A stretch of DNA of 64,000 nt, from contig CM029663.1 in assembly GCA_017311315.1 (NCBI GenBank), forward strand, positions 17,035,412 through 17,099,411, given 5' to 3'. Below are positions 12,769 through 21,955 of the stretch, in pieces. The notes beneath the pieces are model-generated. The model was not told the origin of the DNA, searched no databases, and was given only the letters and a program-made list of their open reading frames with translations. The translations under genes and the position numbers were made by a program. Each line of letters begins with the position of its first letter. Positions within the stretch are counted from its first letter, which is position 1. This DNA is from Dendrocalamus latiflorus. Lineage: Eukaryota > Streptophyta > Magnoliopsida > Poales > Poaceae.

Positions 12769-13007
12769 TGTGGCTACTAGCCAAATAGTAAACTAGGAGA
12801 GTAGTGGAGTGGATATAGTGGATGAACTGTGCTTACCCCTTCTCCATGTCCTGGACGCATGTATATACCTCCATAAAGCATAATTACAATACTGCCCTTA
12901 CAGTCGTGCACCCCTGGAGGGGTATACATGTCATTAGACATATCTCACTGGGCCATTTAACCTCTAAACAGGCCGGATAGGCTCAGGTGGGGGCCATCAC
13001 TACTACA
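12769..13007 (-). repeat. 5' LTR of the minus-strand gypsy element
   Basis: This is the partner of the repeat at 6,459-6,699. In the minus direction it runs TGTAGTAGTGATGG ... GTAGCCACA. The gag start codon lies about 57 bp inside its inner edge. I did not recognise which tRNA the adjacent sequence would pair with. Confidence 0.8.
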
Positions 13008-14072
13008 GTATTATTTATCCGGCGCTTGAAGTGACAACATTTAAGTAATATTTAATAGAATAAGACCATACTTATCTATATTAGACGAATCAGTGCTATA
13101 TATATATATATTTAATAGAGGCAAGCAAATCTATTATTACGTTAAATTTTGTACCTCTTTTTAATGTACGTTAGACAAATATTGTAAATGAGTATGTGAT
13201 AAGTGGGCCACGGATCCACCAGGGACAAAGACATGCAGGGGGAAAACAAGAGGAAAGAATAGGGTTAGAAGGCCAGTTGTTTAGTTGGGCTGGAACTTTC
13301 ATTCAAATGTACGGCCCATTTACACCGAAGGCTTGTTTCTTCCGCTGATTCTCTCTCACACGCATAAATTCTTTTAAAAAAGGACAAAGAGATAATGTAA
13401 CGTCCGGACCATGCTAACCAAGTAGCCAACCCGACGACGTATAAACCTTTTAGGCTTATTCTTTAGAAAAGTGAAAAGTCATATGCTAAAAACCGAAAAG
13501 AAAGCCCCAAAAATACAGGACTTGCCACCCAGCAATGCAGCCTCTCACCAACAAAATAATAAATCCGGTCTTACCGAAACCCTTGACCGGAGATTTGCTT
13601 TAAATATACGCGTATCTTTGAAGTCTCTTTGAAGTTTCCGGGATATCCATGGAGCCATGAACACGTCAAGATCTGCTGGCGTTATAGGTTTACGGGCAGG
13701 CACCAGGCTTGCAACCATGCTGTCACGCATTTTCGCTCGCACATCTCCGTCGCAACGTGCCGTGGCAGTGTGCCTACTGTATTCTTGTTGACTAGTTTTT
13801 AGTACTAGTCTTTTTCTGGACTTATGCAGTACTAGCTCTCTTGAGGGCACTAGTTATGCTACTGTAATATAGTTTTATGAGAATCATTGCCATGCATGTC
13901 CGACTTAGCCGGGAAAAATCCTCACGACGGTCCACTACTAATTAATTTTCCTCAGTATATTTTCTGATAAGAAAAGAAGAAGCCAAAAGGAGACTAAGAG
14001 AAGGGAAAAGAAACCGTGGTTGTGGTCCCTGCAAATCGAACAAAATCAGATACAAAAATCCGACGTATTAAG
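13008..14072. other. AT-rich spacer, no recognised gene
   Basis: The span includes a short (TA)n run near 13,095-13,108 and a minus-strand frame at 13,545-13,850 with no family resemblance. No terminal inverted repeats were recognised. Confidence 0.4.
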
Positions 14073-14283
14073 GTGCTGCTTATTTCAACTTATTATTTAT
14101 TGTTTAACACTTATTTTATATTATAATTACTGATAGTTTATTTAGTATAATTAAATTAAAAATTAGCCTATTACGGATATTACAAAGAAATAGAAAAAAT
14201 CTAAAAAGATCTAAAAACTAAAAAAAGATGAAATTAAAAAACTATAATTTAAAAACTAAAAATTAAAAGCTTAAACCAAACTG
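14073..14283. repeat. AT-rich MITE-like repeat, family I (copy 2)
   Basis: It has the same word order as at 5.6 and 18.0 kb: ATAATTAAATTAAAAATTAG, then a C/T-A-CGGATA word and A-rich GAAAAA/TCTAAAAA tails. It is in the opposite orientation to the copy that follows at 14.53 kb. Ends are approximate. Confidence 0.5.
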
Positions 14284-14520
14284 CTAGCAGAGCCAAAGAA
14301 TCGGAGCCGTCGAGCGGTTCCTATCCGCACCGGCCGACGCCAAAGCCGTCGCGCCCTTTTCGCTCATCCATCCGCTGCTTTCCGCCGACGGCGACGCTGT
14401 TCGGTCGCGGGCGCCACATGCAAGGCTAGCTTCGTCGCGTACGCCAAGCGCGCTCGCCGGATTCGTAAATCTCTTAGCCGTGGTCCGCTGCCTATCCCCG
14501 CGCGCATATTTCACGGAGTA
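14284..14520 (+). other. GC-rich coding-like island between inverted MITE-like repeats
   Basis: An open plus frame starting from GCCGTCGAGCGGTTC reads AVERFLSAPADAKAVAPFSL and ends in PRAYFTEY at the TAG near 14,521. Composition changes abruptly at both borders, from strongly AT-rich repeats to about two-thirds GC. I do not recognise the peptide. The opposite strand is also open (14,284-14,514), so coding is not certain. It could be a captured exon fragment. Confidence 0.35.
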
Positions 14521-14529
14521 CTAGCGGAT

Positions 14530-14815
14530 TAATGTCACACTTATTTCAACTTTAGTTTCTAATTTCTAACTTATTTTTTACTATTTATAAATTTCGTTTT
14601 TTTTGAATTTTTAGCTTTTAAAAGCTTTTTCTGGTTCTTTTTTCTCGTATTCGTTTGTGTTGTCTGTGATGAGCCAATATATTTTTTCTATTTTTATTTT
14701 TTAAAAATTTAATTATGCCGAATAAACTACCTTCAACTACAGTGTAATTTCAATCAGGTGCAGTACAATTTTAAACATAGGTTATTATTTTTTAGCCCAA
14801 CTAAAAAGAGCCTAA
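14530..14815. repeat. AT-rich MITE-like repeat, family I (copy 3)
   Basis: It closely resembles 29,109-29,392 in the same orientation: CTATT.ATAAATTTCGT, then TTTTTGA.CTTTT, TGGTTCTTTTTTC, TGATGAGC(C/T)AATATATTTT and TTTAATTATAC(T/C). The second half carries the CTACAGTGT word. Confidence 0.6.
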
Positions 14816-15143
14816 ATGAAGCACAAAAATCCAACTTGTCGTATCGGGAGCGAATACTGCCAGCCGTGGACTCTGGCTAGTCAAGATCGGAACACGACAC
14901 GGGGATGCATCTGCCCGCGATCGTGTTCGTGTCTCGTGTGATTTTGCCCGTTTGGTGTGCGGTGTATGTGTGGCGGCTGGCTTGTTGTTCTCTCTCGCAG
15001 GATAATATTTGGACTCTCTTGTCTTTAGTGGGTAGCGGAGGAAGATTCCGAGGTACCTTTCGCCAAGAGGTGGAAGTGGCTTCTTTTGTCGTTGCACCAA
15101 GGTTGCAGAAACACTCTCTTCTGTTAATATGACTAGAACATTG

Positions 15144-15160
15144 GGCGCGCTTCGCGCGCC
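15144..15160. repeat. Perfect hairpin next to CTAG
   Basis: GGCGCGC and GCGCGCC are exact inverted arms separated by three bases. With CTAG at 15,133-15,136 this forms the proposed 3' terminus of the Helitron candidate on the minus strand. Confidence 0.7.
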
Positions 15161-16391
15161 TTGCCATGATACTTCTACCTCTTTTTGATTTATTAAACCA
15201 TGACCATAGTTCACTGAGATCCAAGTAATGTATACACATTTGAGGTAAACAAAAAGAATCATGTTAGAACCATATCACATTACTACACTAAACTACAACC
15301 GAAGCAAAATCAAAAGAACCATGTAATCGTATGAAAAAAGGAACATGAAGTCCAATTTCAGCGGAAGGATCATTGCAGAAAAGATAATCGTGCATGGAAA
15401 ATGTTTACCTTCTGCAGAATTCAAAAGACAGCTACAAAAAGATGATTCCCACATCCATCCACATTGAACATGGTGACATCGGCTCACGAAGACCTGCTCG
15501 AAAGATCTAGAATCATGAACACAACAATATAGCCCATATCACAGAACTCAAACGATAGAACCAAACAACAACAGATGATATAGCAATGACAAATTTGTCT
15601 CTAAAAAAATCAAAAGGCAGCCTTGTTCACATCTTTAGTCCAATCTGCAATGAAGAGAGGAATATCTTACCATTCATCTGAAAATGTAAAGGAAAAATAC
15701 AGTCGCTTGCCTGTACTATAAAGCCTAGCATCGCCCAAAATTCAGCCACGATGGCCAATGATATGTTTCTACAAATGATTCTAGGCAAGCAAAAAAGGAA
15801 CAATGAATATCACACAATTAGTAAAGTATAGAATTGGTGGAAACTTAATTCTTACTTCTAGGTTCCAAGCTTCATCTCATTCCCCTATTCTTGAGGACAT
15901 GCTCATCCAGGCCCAGAACAACCCCAACTAAACAGCAAAATAAAATGGGCATACCAGTGAGGAAGGGGAAGCAAAAGATAAATTCAGCTCAAAATAGTTT
16001 TCCCTAACCTTTTCCATCCATCCTTGCCACCATAATCTCAGCAAAACCTCTACGGACCTGCACCAATCTTATCATACACATCATTTTTAACCTAAGGAAG
16101 CACATGCACTTCAAGAATCACATATCCATATACGCTTGAAGAACCCCATGTCCCCTGCAGGACGGGGGCAGCAGCAAGGTTAGTGAACTCCCCCTCCGGC
16201 CTCTGGGCCCAAGCATAGCAATTGTGCTCCTGTGGCTGAGCTCAGCGTGGCATGGGCGGTGTAGTGGACGGCGCGTGGCCGGAATGGCCGAAGGGAGTGG
16301 GCGCGGCAGGGTATGGGCGACGACGGGACGGGGACGTGAGGAGAGAGAGAGAGCAGGAGCGCAAGGGGGCGACGGAAAATCCGGGGGAGGC

Positions 16392-16515
16392 GCCGACCGG
16401 ATCCGGCCTCCCCCTCCGGCCTCTGGGCTCTGGCCTCCTCCTCCGGCCTCCGCGGCTCCCCCTCCGCCTTCGTGCCGACCGGATCCGGCCTCCCCCTCCG
16501 GCCTCTGGGCTCTGC
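16392..16515. repeat. Two-copy 82-bp tandem duplication in GC-rich DNA
   Basis: GCCGACCGGATCCGGCCTCC begins at 16,392 and again at 16,474, and both continue through CCCTCCGGCCTCTGGGCTCT. It lies within the cargo of the Helitron candidate. Confidence 0.85.
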
Positions 16516-16569
16516 CGAGCGGAGGCAGGGATTCCGTCACTGTTGCCGTCGGCCAGCCTCTCGTCGAGG

Positions 16570-17135
16570 TGCTGCGCGAACCCGCCGGGGGGAGGAGTGA
16601 TGCGTTGGGGGGGGATCTGGGGAGGGGGCGCCGGGGTGGGCGGCGGCGGGGAGGGGGAGGAGGGAGGCGTAGGGGAGGAGGGGTAGGAGGGGGACGGCGG
16701 CGGGGGATCTGGGGAGGGGGGAGAGGGCGGCGGGGGGAGGAGGGGTAGGAGAGGGGGCGGTGGCGGGGGATCTGGGGAGGGGGGAGGGGGCGGTGGGGGT
16801 GGATCTCAGGAGGGGGCGACGGGGCGGCGGGGGGAGGAGGGGTAGGAGAGGGGGCGGCGGCGGGGGATCTGGGGAGGAGGGAGGGGGCGGCACGCGAGGC
16901 ATGGAGCGCCCTACGCTCGCCAATTCAAGGCGCATTCCAGGGCGGCGGGGGAGGAGGAGGCGGCGGGGTAGGAAGGGGGAGGGGGGAAGCGGCGGCCGGC
17001 GGGTGAGCGGGGGAGACGGCGGGGGAGCGGGGCAGGAGGGGGCGGCGGCGGGGGAGGAGGGGGGAGAGGGGAGGCGGCAGGGGAGGAGGGGGGAGGCGGC
17101 GGGGGAGCGGGGAGGAGGGGGGAGGTGGAATGGGG
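16570..17135. repeat. Purine-rich G-tract block (low-complexity)
   Basis: More than 500 bp on the plus strand are almost free of long pyrimidine runs and are made of GGGG, GGCGG, GGAGG and GGGGGATCTGGGGAGG-type words repeated many times. The unit GGGGGATCTGGGGAGG recurs near 16,609, 16,705, 16,766 and 16,862. Long proline-rich frames on the minus strand here are a product of this composition. Confidence 0.8.
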
Positions 17136-17365
17136 GCACGAGCGCCTACGTACGCGCGAGACCGCGAGAGGTGCGAAAAGACAAAACTACCCCTCCACTC
17201 AAGCGACCCGTGCGGGCTGAGGGCACGCGTGAACGCGTCGACCCGCCGCTGCCTCCACGTCGCCCGAAACTCTGTGGTGCGAGCAGACCGGGGGAGGTTT
17301 TAATAACTTCCGATTCATGGCATCTGAGCATTTTTGGTTGCATGAAGATTAGTCCTTACGGAATA

Positions 17366-17626
17366 CTCCTCCATCTAAGTTTATAAGACATATCTTCTTT
17401 TAATACATAGACAGAGAAGATATTAAAAATAACTAGACTACTCCTAATTATTATCTCTAAATATTATATTCAATGCATGTATGTAGAGAATATAAAGTAA
17501 AGCGGGCTATTTATTAGGGTTGTAGAGAAAACCTCACATTAATTCTGCATTAAAATATGAAATATGCCCTATATGTATGGACAAGACCATTCAAAAAATA
17601 TGCCTTATAAATTTAGACGGTGGGAG
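17366..17626. mobile_element. Stowaway MITE (Tc1/mariner type)
   Basis: The element is flanked by TA on each side (17,364-17,365 and 17,627-17,628). Its termini are inverted repeats of about 28 bp: CTCCTCCATCTAAGTTTATA at the left, and CTCCCACCGTCTAAATTTAT when the right end is read inwards. CTCCCTCCGT-like ends with a TA duplication define Stowaway elements. It is 261 bp long and non-coding. Confidence 0.85.
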
Positions 17627-17628
17627 TA

Positions 17629-17871
17629 GGCCTATTCTTTTTGGCTTCAGCTTATATCTTTTAGCTATGTTTTATAGTTTTTAGGCTGTTCGTAAGAGGA
17701 AATACGAAGTAACAGAAATTCATGTACAATTTTGGTCGATATAAATGAAGTCACTACAGTGTGTAATATAATTAACTTGTAGATCATATCTTAAAAAGAC
17801 ATTCCGTTTGAAAGCTAATTACTGTAGAAAAACTAAAAAAGTAATTTTTTAAAAGGTGAAAAAACAAACCC
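17629..17871. repeat. MITE-like repeat, GGCCTATTCTTTTTGG type
   Basis: It starts GGCCTATTCTTTTTGGCTTC immediately after the Stowaway target site and shares AGTAACTTGTAGATC-like, ATTCCGTTTGAAAGCTA and CTACAGTGTGTA-like words with 28,498-28,739. It is probably a hAT-like or unclassified MITE. The right end near AACAAACCC is approximate. Confidence 0.5.
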
Positions 17872-17990
17872 TTCTTCAACATATCGAAATTAGATTCATT
17901 CTGATAACTAAACTGTATCATGTATCTTATGGTGCATAGTGTAACCAAGTGTTCTTGCTGTCAAGGAGAACTTCCTGTGTATATGACTAA

Positions 17991-18265
17991 GGTTTCGTTC
18001 GGTTGGGTCGAAAAATAGTGATTTATAACTGAAATTGCACTGTAACTGGCTGAAATTACATTGTAACTGAAGGTGGCTTATTTGGCGTAATTAAATTTTA
18101 AAAAATTTTAAAATAGAAAAAATGTTAGCTCATCACGGACAACGCAAACGAATACAGAAAAAAATAACCGATAAAAAAGTTCAAAAAAAATTCAAAAATT
18201 CAGAAAAAGATGAAATTTATAAATAATAAAAAAATAAGGCAAAAATTCAAACTGGTTGAGGAACA
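17991..18265. repeat. AT-rich MITE-like repeat, family I (copy 4)
   Basis: It is inverted relative to 14.53 and 29.1 kb. Shared words include GGCTTATTTGGCGTAATTAA, GCTCATCACGGACAACGCAA and the A-rich tails. It is non-coding with approximate ends. Confidence 0.5.
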
Positions 18266-19078
18266 CACGATCTTCCGTAATAAGAAATGAGGGACGCTAC
18301 TTTCGCCAGATGCTAAGGTTTCATTTTTTTTGCCCCCTTTTCATTGTACCAGATGCAACTATCCCAGTGGATGAGCTGCCTTCCCTTGGGGCTCTCGGAG
18401 AGTTGGGAGTTTGGAGCAGCTAAAGCAAAGTCAAACAAAACACGCGGTGGATAGGTTACGTGGCTCAGCAACTGCAGCAATGTACTTGATGTTACCAACA
18501 TACAGCAGTAAACCCGATCCTTTTCACTAACTAATTAACTAAAGTACATCATGCTCTTAATTAAATAATATGCAACCAAACTTGACACGCAATAGAAGGG
18601 AAGGGCATGCACATAGAGCTAACAGCAAAAGATCTCGTACTTGCGGTTGTGTGGTGGTGTACTACACCACATTCGAACTGCAAAGCGAGCAAACCAAAAG
18701 AAACAAACACGTGAGCCCGGAAACGCACTAGTGCTATCAGTTGCAACAAAGCGACCACCAACCCTTCCGATCGACCGCTAGGCCACTAACCACCACCGCG
18801 CGAAAACCTCCCCCGACACCCAAATCCCGTGATATACCGGGTCTTTTCAGTCGAATTTTGACATCAGTTTCTTTCAATAATTATTATTTAATTAATTAAA
18901 AAAACCATAACAAAAAAATCAAAATCAATTTTTAGTTTTAGAGGAAGCATGGCTTCTGCTCAATAAACTAGGAAGAAATACGTTTCTCCAATCGCATGGC
19001 TAAGCATGGTCTGAACAGCTTACAATACAGATGAAAGTTCTTGTATCCTAGCTCTCGACTGTTTTACCATTAGCTCTC
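18266..19078. other. Spacer with no recognised gene
   Basis: Only short frames are present (up to 66 codons) and none has a recognisable motif. The stretch is unremarkable apart from AT-rich ends. Confidence 0.4.
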
Positions 19079-19411
19079 TGTTGGGGGAGTGACCCCCACC
19101 TAGGCTTAGTCGGCCCACGAGAGCAAAAACCTATTGTGTGTGTAAGTACACGGCAGACCCATTAAAGCTATGCTGAGGAAAAGAGATATGTGCTCATGCT
19201 GGTAGAGGCCCCAGGGGATATTTGTGTAAATAACCTCTGTCATGGCTATAAATGTGACCCATAGGGTGCCATGATGGGGAGAGAGCATTTGTATATATAT
19301 AATAGACTTGAGTTGAGATTAAGCATCAGCCATACTGTATATCACTCCCCTTTCTTGAGTTTTAGACTCTGAACACCCCTACAAGGGCCTCTCGAAGCCC
19401 CTATAACCACT
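19079..19411 (+). repeat. Gypsy-type LTR, probable 5' LTR of a decayed element
   Basis: It begins TGTTGGGGGAGTGACCCCC, an LTR start common in grass gypsy elements. A TATAAATG-like box (near 19,247) and a TATATATAATAG box (near 19,293) follow. Soon after comes the TTTGGTGCATAACCA stretch, which may be a decayed primer binding region. The end is estimated. The matching 3' LTR was not found. The RNase H remnant in the same orientation at 20.5 kb supports the call. Confidence 0.5.
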
Positions 19412-19634
19412 GTTTGGTGCATAACCACAATAGTTAGCACTGTCCATGGGGAGTGATGTAGAAGCTACGAGTTAAAGCAAAGATGCTTGGGCAAGATGGC
19501 ATTGAAAAACAGGACGACATCAGCCCCAAGAGAAAAAGGATAACCAACCGAGATAGCCATCGCGAGAGTGAGGGAGCCAGTGGTCGATGGCCTCCGCTCC
19601 TATGGTAGCGGTGCACTGGGGTGGTCATGCCTGG
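19412..19634 (+). other. Internal remnant of the gypsy element before the hAT insertion
   Basis: This short stretch lies between the LTR and the hAT element. I see no gag or protease motif, so most of gag and the first part of pol have been lost. Confidence 0.35.
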
Positions 19635-19642
19635 GGCACACC

Positions 19643-20428
19643 TAGGGATGGCAAAATTATCCGTGGAGCCGGGTATCCGCGGATATCCAACCCGAAAATA
19701 GTGGGTTTGGATGGCATTTTCTATCCATGGATAGTTCGGGGCGGGTACCCGATAAGAGTTCGGGTTGGATTTGGAGGGCAAACCCTACCCATGGATATCC
19801 ATGGATACCCGAAGTGTGTATGACATGTGGGCCCTTCCACCTAGTATATAAGTAAAAATGGGGGTGTGAAACCCTAACCCACTCACCCACCCAGCCCCAG
19901 CCGCCACAAGCTGGGCCCTTCCCCTTGCACCGCATCTCCCCGGCTCCCCACGGCACGCCCTTCCCCCGCGGCATCTCCCCGGCTCCCCGCAGCCTTCTCC
20001 CCGCCCACGCCGTCCCCTTGCGCCGCCGGCCGCCCAAGCCGTCCCCTTGCGCCGCCTGGGCCGCGCGCACGCCCTGCGCCCCTGCCGACCATCCCCACGC
20101 CGTCCCCTTGCGCCGCCCACGCCGTCCTCTTGTGCCGCCTGGGCCGCGCGCACGCCCTGCCGGCCTTCCCCACTGCCGGCCACCCCCTGCCGGTCTTCCC
20201 CACTGCCGGCCTTCCCCACGCTTGAATGTTTGATAAGTTGAATTTTGTCCTATTTTTTGGATATCCATTGGATATCGGGTATCCGCGGGTTTCGGGTTCG
20301 GGGCTCCTATTCGCCCCGAAAGTTATTTCGGGCGCGGGTTTGGATAGTACTTTCGGGTTTTGGATTCGGGGGGGGGGGGGGGGGGGAAAGAGGAGAACCC
20401 GGAGATATCCAACCCGTTGCCATTCCTA
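19643..20428. mobile_element. Non-autonomous hAT element with 8-bp target duplication
   Basis: The ends are TAGGGATGGCAA and, read inwards from the right, TAGGAATGGCAA. Exact 8-bp copies of GGCACACC flank it (19,635-19,642 and 20,429-20,436). An 8-bp duplication and TAG-G-type termini mark the hAT superfamily. Both subterminal zones are dense in GGATATCC, CGGGTA and CGGGTT words. The middle (about 19,900-20,225) is CCG-rich with repeated GCCGTCCCCTTGCGCCGC. No transposase is encoded. It is inserted into the decayed gypsy element, so it is the younger of the two. Confidence 0.9.
20368..20386. repeat. G homopolymer (19 bases)
   Basis: A run of 19 G bases lies in the right subterminal zone of the hAT element. 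Runs like this are error-prone in sequencing, so the exact length is unsure. Confidence 0.8.
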
Positions 20429-20464
20429 GGCACACCCCTACTCACCAGCGGAGCTATTAACTAT

Positions 20465-21215
20465 CCTCGGAGCTAGTGTGGGCCCTACACACTGAGGACG
20501 CATGGTGTGCCACAGGGGCAGGGGTAGGAGTCGTCATCACAACCCTCGAAGGCTTAAGGCTAGCATACGCAGCACGTCTCAAGTTCCCAACTACCAACAA
20601 CACAACATAATACGAGGCCCTACTGTTCGACTTCCACAAAATGAAGGCACTTAGAGCCAGAAGGGTGCTCATTCATAGTAACTCATGGTTAATCATGGGC
20701 TACATCAACAAATCATATCGGGCCAAAGATCCCAACCTCACAAAATACTTAGCCGTGGTTAGGGTGACAGAGCAGCATTTCTTGGATGTCACCATCAAAT
20801 CAATACCAAGAGCTGACAACACAGAAGCGGACACCCTAGCTAAAGCAGCTAGCCAAGGGCACAAGCCTCCCTCCAGTGTTTTCTTCAAGGTCCTCACATC
20901 CGCTCCGCTCCGCAGGAGTAGGCGAACCTCCTCAAGGCCTTGTATATCAACCAAGAAGACGATTGGAGGCAACCTATCGTCGCCTTCCTCTAGGGATTGA
21001 GGAACCAGATGACCCACAGGAGCTTCAGAGACTTGCACACCGAGCAAGGACCTTTGACACGGCGGATGGGGTGCTCTACAAACAAGGTGTATGTGCCCCA
21101 CTCTTGCAGTGCCTGTCATGCCGTGAAGGCCAAGAACACCTCATGTAGATTCATAATGGTCTATGCAGCTCGCACTTGGCCCCACATGCCCTGGTAGGGA
21201 AGGCTTTCTGCAACA
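20465..21215 (+). pseudogene. Gypsy pol remnant: RNase H plus integrase zinc-binding region
   Basis: The plus-frame translation reads GAGVGVVITTLEGLRLAYAA then RLKFPTTNNTT-stop-YEALLF (about 20,519-20,633). The frame at 20,641-21,000 continues with VLIHSNSWLIMGYINKSY and EADTLAKAASQG. This is the RNase H order of Tat-type gypsy elements: the G..V.I.P.G start, N.T.YEAL, the S.S..V/I.....Y region and the A.D.LAK end. After a frameshift, 21,000-21,215 gives DGVLYKQGV, CREGQEHLM-stop-IHNGLC and HALVGKAF, which matches the HHCC zinc-binding region before integrase. Stops and frameshifts show it is dead. It belongs with the LTR at 19.08 kb and was split by the hAT element. Confidence 0.75.
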
Positions 21216-21224
21216 ATCTAGCTG

Positions 21225-21955
21225 TTTATTTCAAAAATTACTAGTGAAAAATTTAATTTAATTTAAAATAAAAATTAGTGTTATTTGGTTGCCTAAAGTT
21301 TGAATTTTATTTGTCCATTTTTTAGCTTTAAAAAATCTCTTTGAAAAGTAATTTAAGTAAAATTATAATAATACTATTAAATAGAGGATATTCTAAATTT
21401 CTATAAAAATCCTAATTCAAACTAATGATGTGAACTCATTTGGCTTTTATCTGGTTTTTTTCTTCTGATTTTCTAGAACTTAAAATCTAATTTAAAATTA
21501 AAAACTATTTTTAGCATAAAAGTTAAAGACCAAATTAAGTTGAAAATAATTTTCCTAAATCCAAAATATATTCAAGAATTTCTATGAATTTTTCTGAACT
21601 TTTTTGGATTGTATTTGTTATTTTCTAGGCCTTACTTAATATCATCGGGCAGTTCTAAAAATAAAAAGATTTGAATTTCCTCCCTTGTTCTGGGGCCAAC
21701 ACGTGGCCAACCCTGATCTTGTTTGCTCTGCCACGCATCATCATCTCCTTCTTCCCGCGTGCCTTCTCTCTCTCCTCTGTCAGCCCACCTATCAACGCTT
21801 TTCCTGCTTCCTCTTCGACCTTGGCCCCACCGCTCCGCCTCCCCTTCCTTCTTCTTCACCCTCGTCTTCCTCCTTGCCCTTTCTCTCTTTGCGCCGCTCC
21901 GCCATTTCCGGCCCCCGCCGAGATTCCCTTCCCCTTCCCCGTGCGACCCGCTATA
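21225..21955 (+). repeat. Probable decayed gypsy LTR, AT-rich then GC-rich
   Basis: The first 430 bp are AT-rich with AATTT/AAATTT words. The sequence then turns GC-rich after CCAACACGTGGCCAACCC (about 21,697). The same AT-then-GC transition marks the start of the giant LTRs at 45-64 kb when those are read on the minus strand. The similarity is in style, not in long exact words. Open frames at 21,671-21,999 are pyrimidine-rich and unconvincing. Confidence 0.3.

Larger units (their letters stand above)
6459..13007 (-). mobile_element. Old non-autonomous Ty3/gypsy element (Tat-like layout), minus strand
   Basis: Two direct repeats of about 240 bp (6,459-6,699 and 12,769-13,007) bound the element. 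In the minus direction each repeat runs from TGTAGTAG (TATAGTAG in the left copy) to TAGCCACA, that is, TG...CA as in LTRs. Just inside the right LTR, gag reads on the minus strand (12,712 down to about 11,260). Towards the left LTR an antisense, plus-strand ORF remnant of Transposase_28 type occupies about 7.4-9.9 kb. The span 9.95-11.1 kb, where pol would be expected, shows no reverse transcriptase, RNase H or integrase motif. An antisense ORF 3' of gag-pol is typical of the Tat lineage (family knowledge). The LTRs differ at many positions, so the insertion is old. A clean 5-bp target duplication is not visible: ATTAT is on the left and GTATT on the right. Confidence 0.75.
15133..17313 (-). 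mobile_element. Candidate Helitron, minus strand
   Basis: On the minus strand a perfect 7-bp stem hairpin, GGCGCGC-GAA-GCGCGCC (plus 15,144-15,160), is followed seven bases later by CTAG (plus 15,133-15,136) and a flanking T. This is the 3' end layout of Helitrons: hairpin, short gap, CTRR, inserted before T. A possible 5' end on the minus strand is at plus 17,313, reading TCGGAAGTTATTAAAACC after an A. TC starts and a TATTAAA word are common near grass Helitron 5' ends. No RepHel protein is encoded, so it would be non-autonomous, and its GC-rich cargo could be captured DNA. The 3' end is better supported than the 5' end. Confidence 0.4.

Noticed and set aside
6459..13007. Two unrelated 240-bp duplications
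   Set aside because: The TG...CA ends and the gag starting just inside one of them fit LTRs better.
6454..13014. ATTAT as the target duplication of the minus-strand gypsy element
   Set aside because: ATTAT lies directly left, but on the right it starts three bases beyond the LTR end, so the match may be chance.
16118..17386. Long frames of 140-208 codons on both strands in the Helitron candidate
   Set aside because: They are Gly/Arg-rich on one strand and Pro/Ser-rich on the other, a result of G-tract repeats, not genes.
19883..20233. Frames of 102-144 codons inside the hAT element
   Set aside because: They are built from repeated GCCGTCCCCTTGCGCCGC-type words; no transposase motif was seen.
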